Source of the DNA: Desulfobacterales bacterium
GTDB lineage: Bacteria > Desulfobacterota > Desulfobacteria > Desulfobacterales > RPRI01
Assembly (NCBI GenBank): GCA_020052975.1
Contig: JAGVOC010000471.1
Coordinates: 1 to 14,483, forward strand
Direction of reading: 5' to 3'
Length of the DNA: 14,483 bases
Below the pieces are notes generated by a model that had not been told where the DNA came from, did not search any database, and saw only the letters and a list, made by a program, of their open reading frames with translations. This document shows positions 13,954 to 14,483 of the stretch, one piece after another; the stretch's first letter is position 1, and each line of letters begins with the position of its first letter. A program made the position numbers and the translations under genes.

Positions 13954-13988
13954 TTCACTATTCACCATTCACTGTTCACTATTCACTA
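13954..13988. repeat. Heptad array D2: five TTCACTA units beside the lysC stop
   Basis: TTCACTA, TTCACCA, TTCACTG, TTCACTA, TTCACTA in perfect 7-bp register, ending 2 bases before the lysC stop codon. The same unit type touches the stop of the DHS-like gene near 7004. Confidence 0.82.
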
Positions 13989-13990
13989 TA

Positions 13991-14483
13991 TTATTCTTTA
14001 TCCAGCCCGAACTCGGTGTGAAGGACTCTGACTGCAAGCTCGGCATATTTTTCCTCGACTACGCAGGATATCCTAATTTCAGATGTGCTGATAAGCATTA
14101 TGTTGATATTTTCCTTTGCAAGAGCCGAAAACATCCTTGCTGCAACACCGGAATGATTCTTCATTCCAACACCGGTAACAGAAACCTTCGCCACGTTTTC
14201 GTCTCCGAAAACGGCCTCGGCTCCGATCTCCCCGGCAATCTTCTTTTCAATTTCAAGCGCTTTTTTATAATCCGATTTAGGAACTGTAAAGGTAAGGTCT
14301 GTCATCCCCTCTGCGCGGGTATTTTGAATTATCATATCAACCAGTATTCCCGCATCGGCAACAGGTGTAAATATTTTTGCGGCAATCCCGGGCTGGTCAG
14401 GAACCTTTTTCAATGTGATGCGGGCTTCATTTTTGCTGTGGGTCACGCCGGAAACAACAAGGCGTTCCATATCGGAATTTTCA
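13991..14483 (-). CDS. lysC: Aspartate kinase, C-terminal ACT domains (5' end beyond window)
   Basis: Aspartate kinase phosphorylates aspartate at the entry to lysine, threonine and methionine synthesis. Only the regulatory C-terminus is inside the window, as tandem ACT domains: VVSGVTHSKNEARITLKKVPDQPG opens the first, with VDMIIQNT and DLTFTV; the second has AKVSVTGVGMKNHSGVAARMF and the terminal NIMLISTSEIRISCVVEE segment, which matches LysC closely (NI..ISTSEI.IS). The ACT domains bind effector amino acids for feedback control. The frame continues upstream past the Met at 14470 as Glu-Asn-Ser-Asp, so that Met is internal and not the start. The catalytic kinase domain should lie beyond 14483. 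The strand is opposite to pyrF, so the two genes converge on the array region. Confidence 0.93.
   Translation of the reverse strand, partial: ENSDMERLVVSGVTHSKNEARITLKKVPDQPGIAAKIFTPVADAGILVDMIIQNTRAEGMTDLTFTVPKSDYKKALEIEKKIAGEIGAEAVFGDENVAKVSVTGVGMKNHSGVAARMFSALAKENINIMLISTSEIRISCVVEEKYAELAVRVLHTEFGLDKE

Noticed and set aside
13991..14470. Complete short ACT-domain protein starting at Met 14470
   Set aside because: The frame continues upstream with residues that match aspartate kinase, so this Met is internal.

Overview
The window looks like a chromosomal segment from a free-living Gram-negative bacterium, most plausibly of the Desulfobacterota (deltaproteobacterial) type. This is an inference from gene content: a purH split into two genes, selA in an operon with gmhA, a WD40 lipoprotein, and intergenic DNA full of heptanucleotide arrays and short hairpin elements. 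There are no phage genes, transposase genes, rRNA or CRISPR arrays. Most of it is housekeeping metabolism; the unusual material is mainly between the genes.

Layout. Bases 1-903 (minus) hold the N-terminal 301 residues of a WD40-repeat lipoprotein that runs off the left edge. Bases 1054-1526 (minus) are a toxin-antitoxin pair with an apparently intact antitoxin and a MazF/PemK-like toxin that looks truncated at its C-terminus. Bases 1527-2163 contain no gene I can support.

From 11324 down to 2164 the minus strand carries a long co-oriented run: selA, a degenerate-GGDEF/TPR protein, gmhA, a deoxyhypusine-synthase-like protein, a metallo-beta-lactamase-fold hydrolase, a NimA-like flavoprotein, an HD-domain phosphohydrolase, the IMP cyclohydrolase half of PurH, the AICAR transformylase half of PurH, and a PlsC-like acyltransferase. 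selA, the TPR gene and gmhA overlap by 1-4 bp, and the DHS-like gene follows 15 bp later, so these four are probably one transcript. A 17-bp inverted repeat inside a heptad array separates them from the hydrolase block. HD and IMP cyclohydrolase are 5 bp apart. The two PurH halves are separated by 243 bp that contain a 130-bp structured repeat.

The 560-bp divergent region between selA (leftward) and rfbB (rightward) has a second 129-bp copy of the structured repeat, with heptad arrays on both sides. rfbB (dTDP-glucose 4,6-dehydratase) and pyrF (OMP decarboxylase) form a short plus-strand pair. At the right edge, the minus strand carries the tandem ACT domains of aspartate kinase (lysC), whose N-terminus lies outside the window.

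By function the genes cover purine synthesis (purH halves), pyrimidine synthesis (pyrF), aspartate-family amino acids (lysC), selenocysteine synthesis (selA), and envelope sugars and lipids (gmhA for heptose, rfbB for deoxysugars, plsC-like). The most notable non-coding signals are two families. One is a pair of ~130-bp elements with GACAGGAT-type inverted ends, a shared CGGAA hairpin loop and base changes that preserve pairing. The other is arrays of degenerate 7-bp units (GGTTTCT, TATTCGA and TTCACTA types) in the intergenic gaps around selA, rfbB, lysC and the hydrolase.
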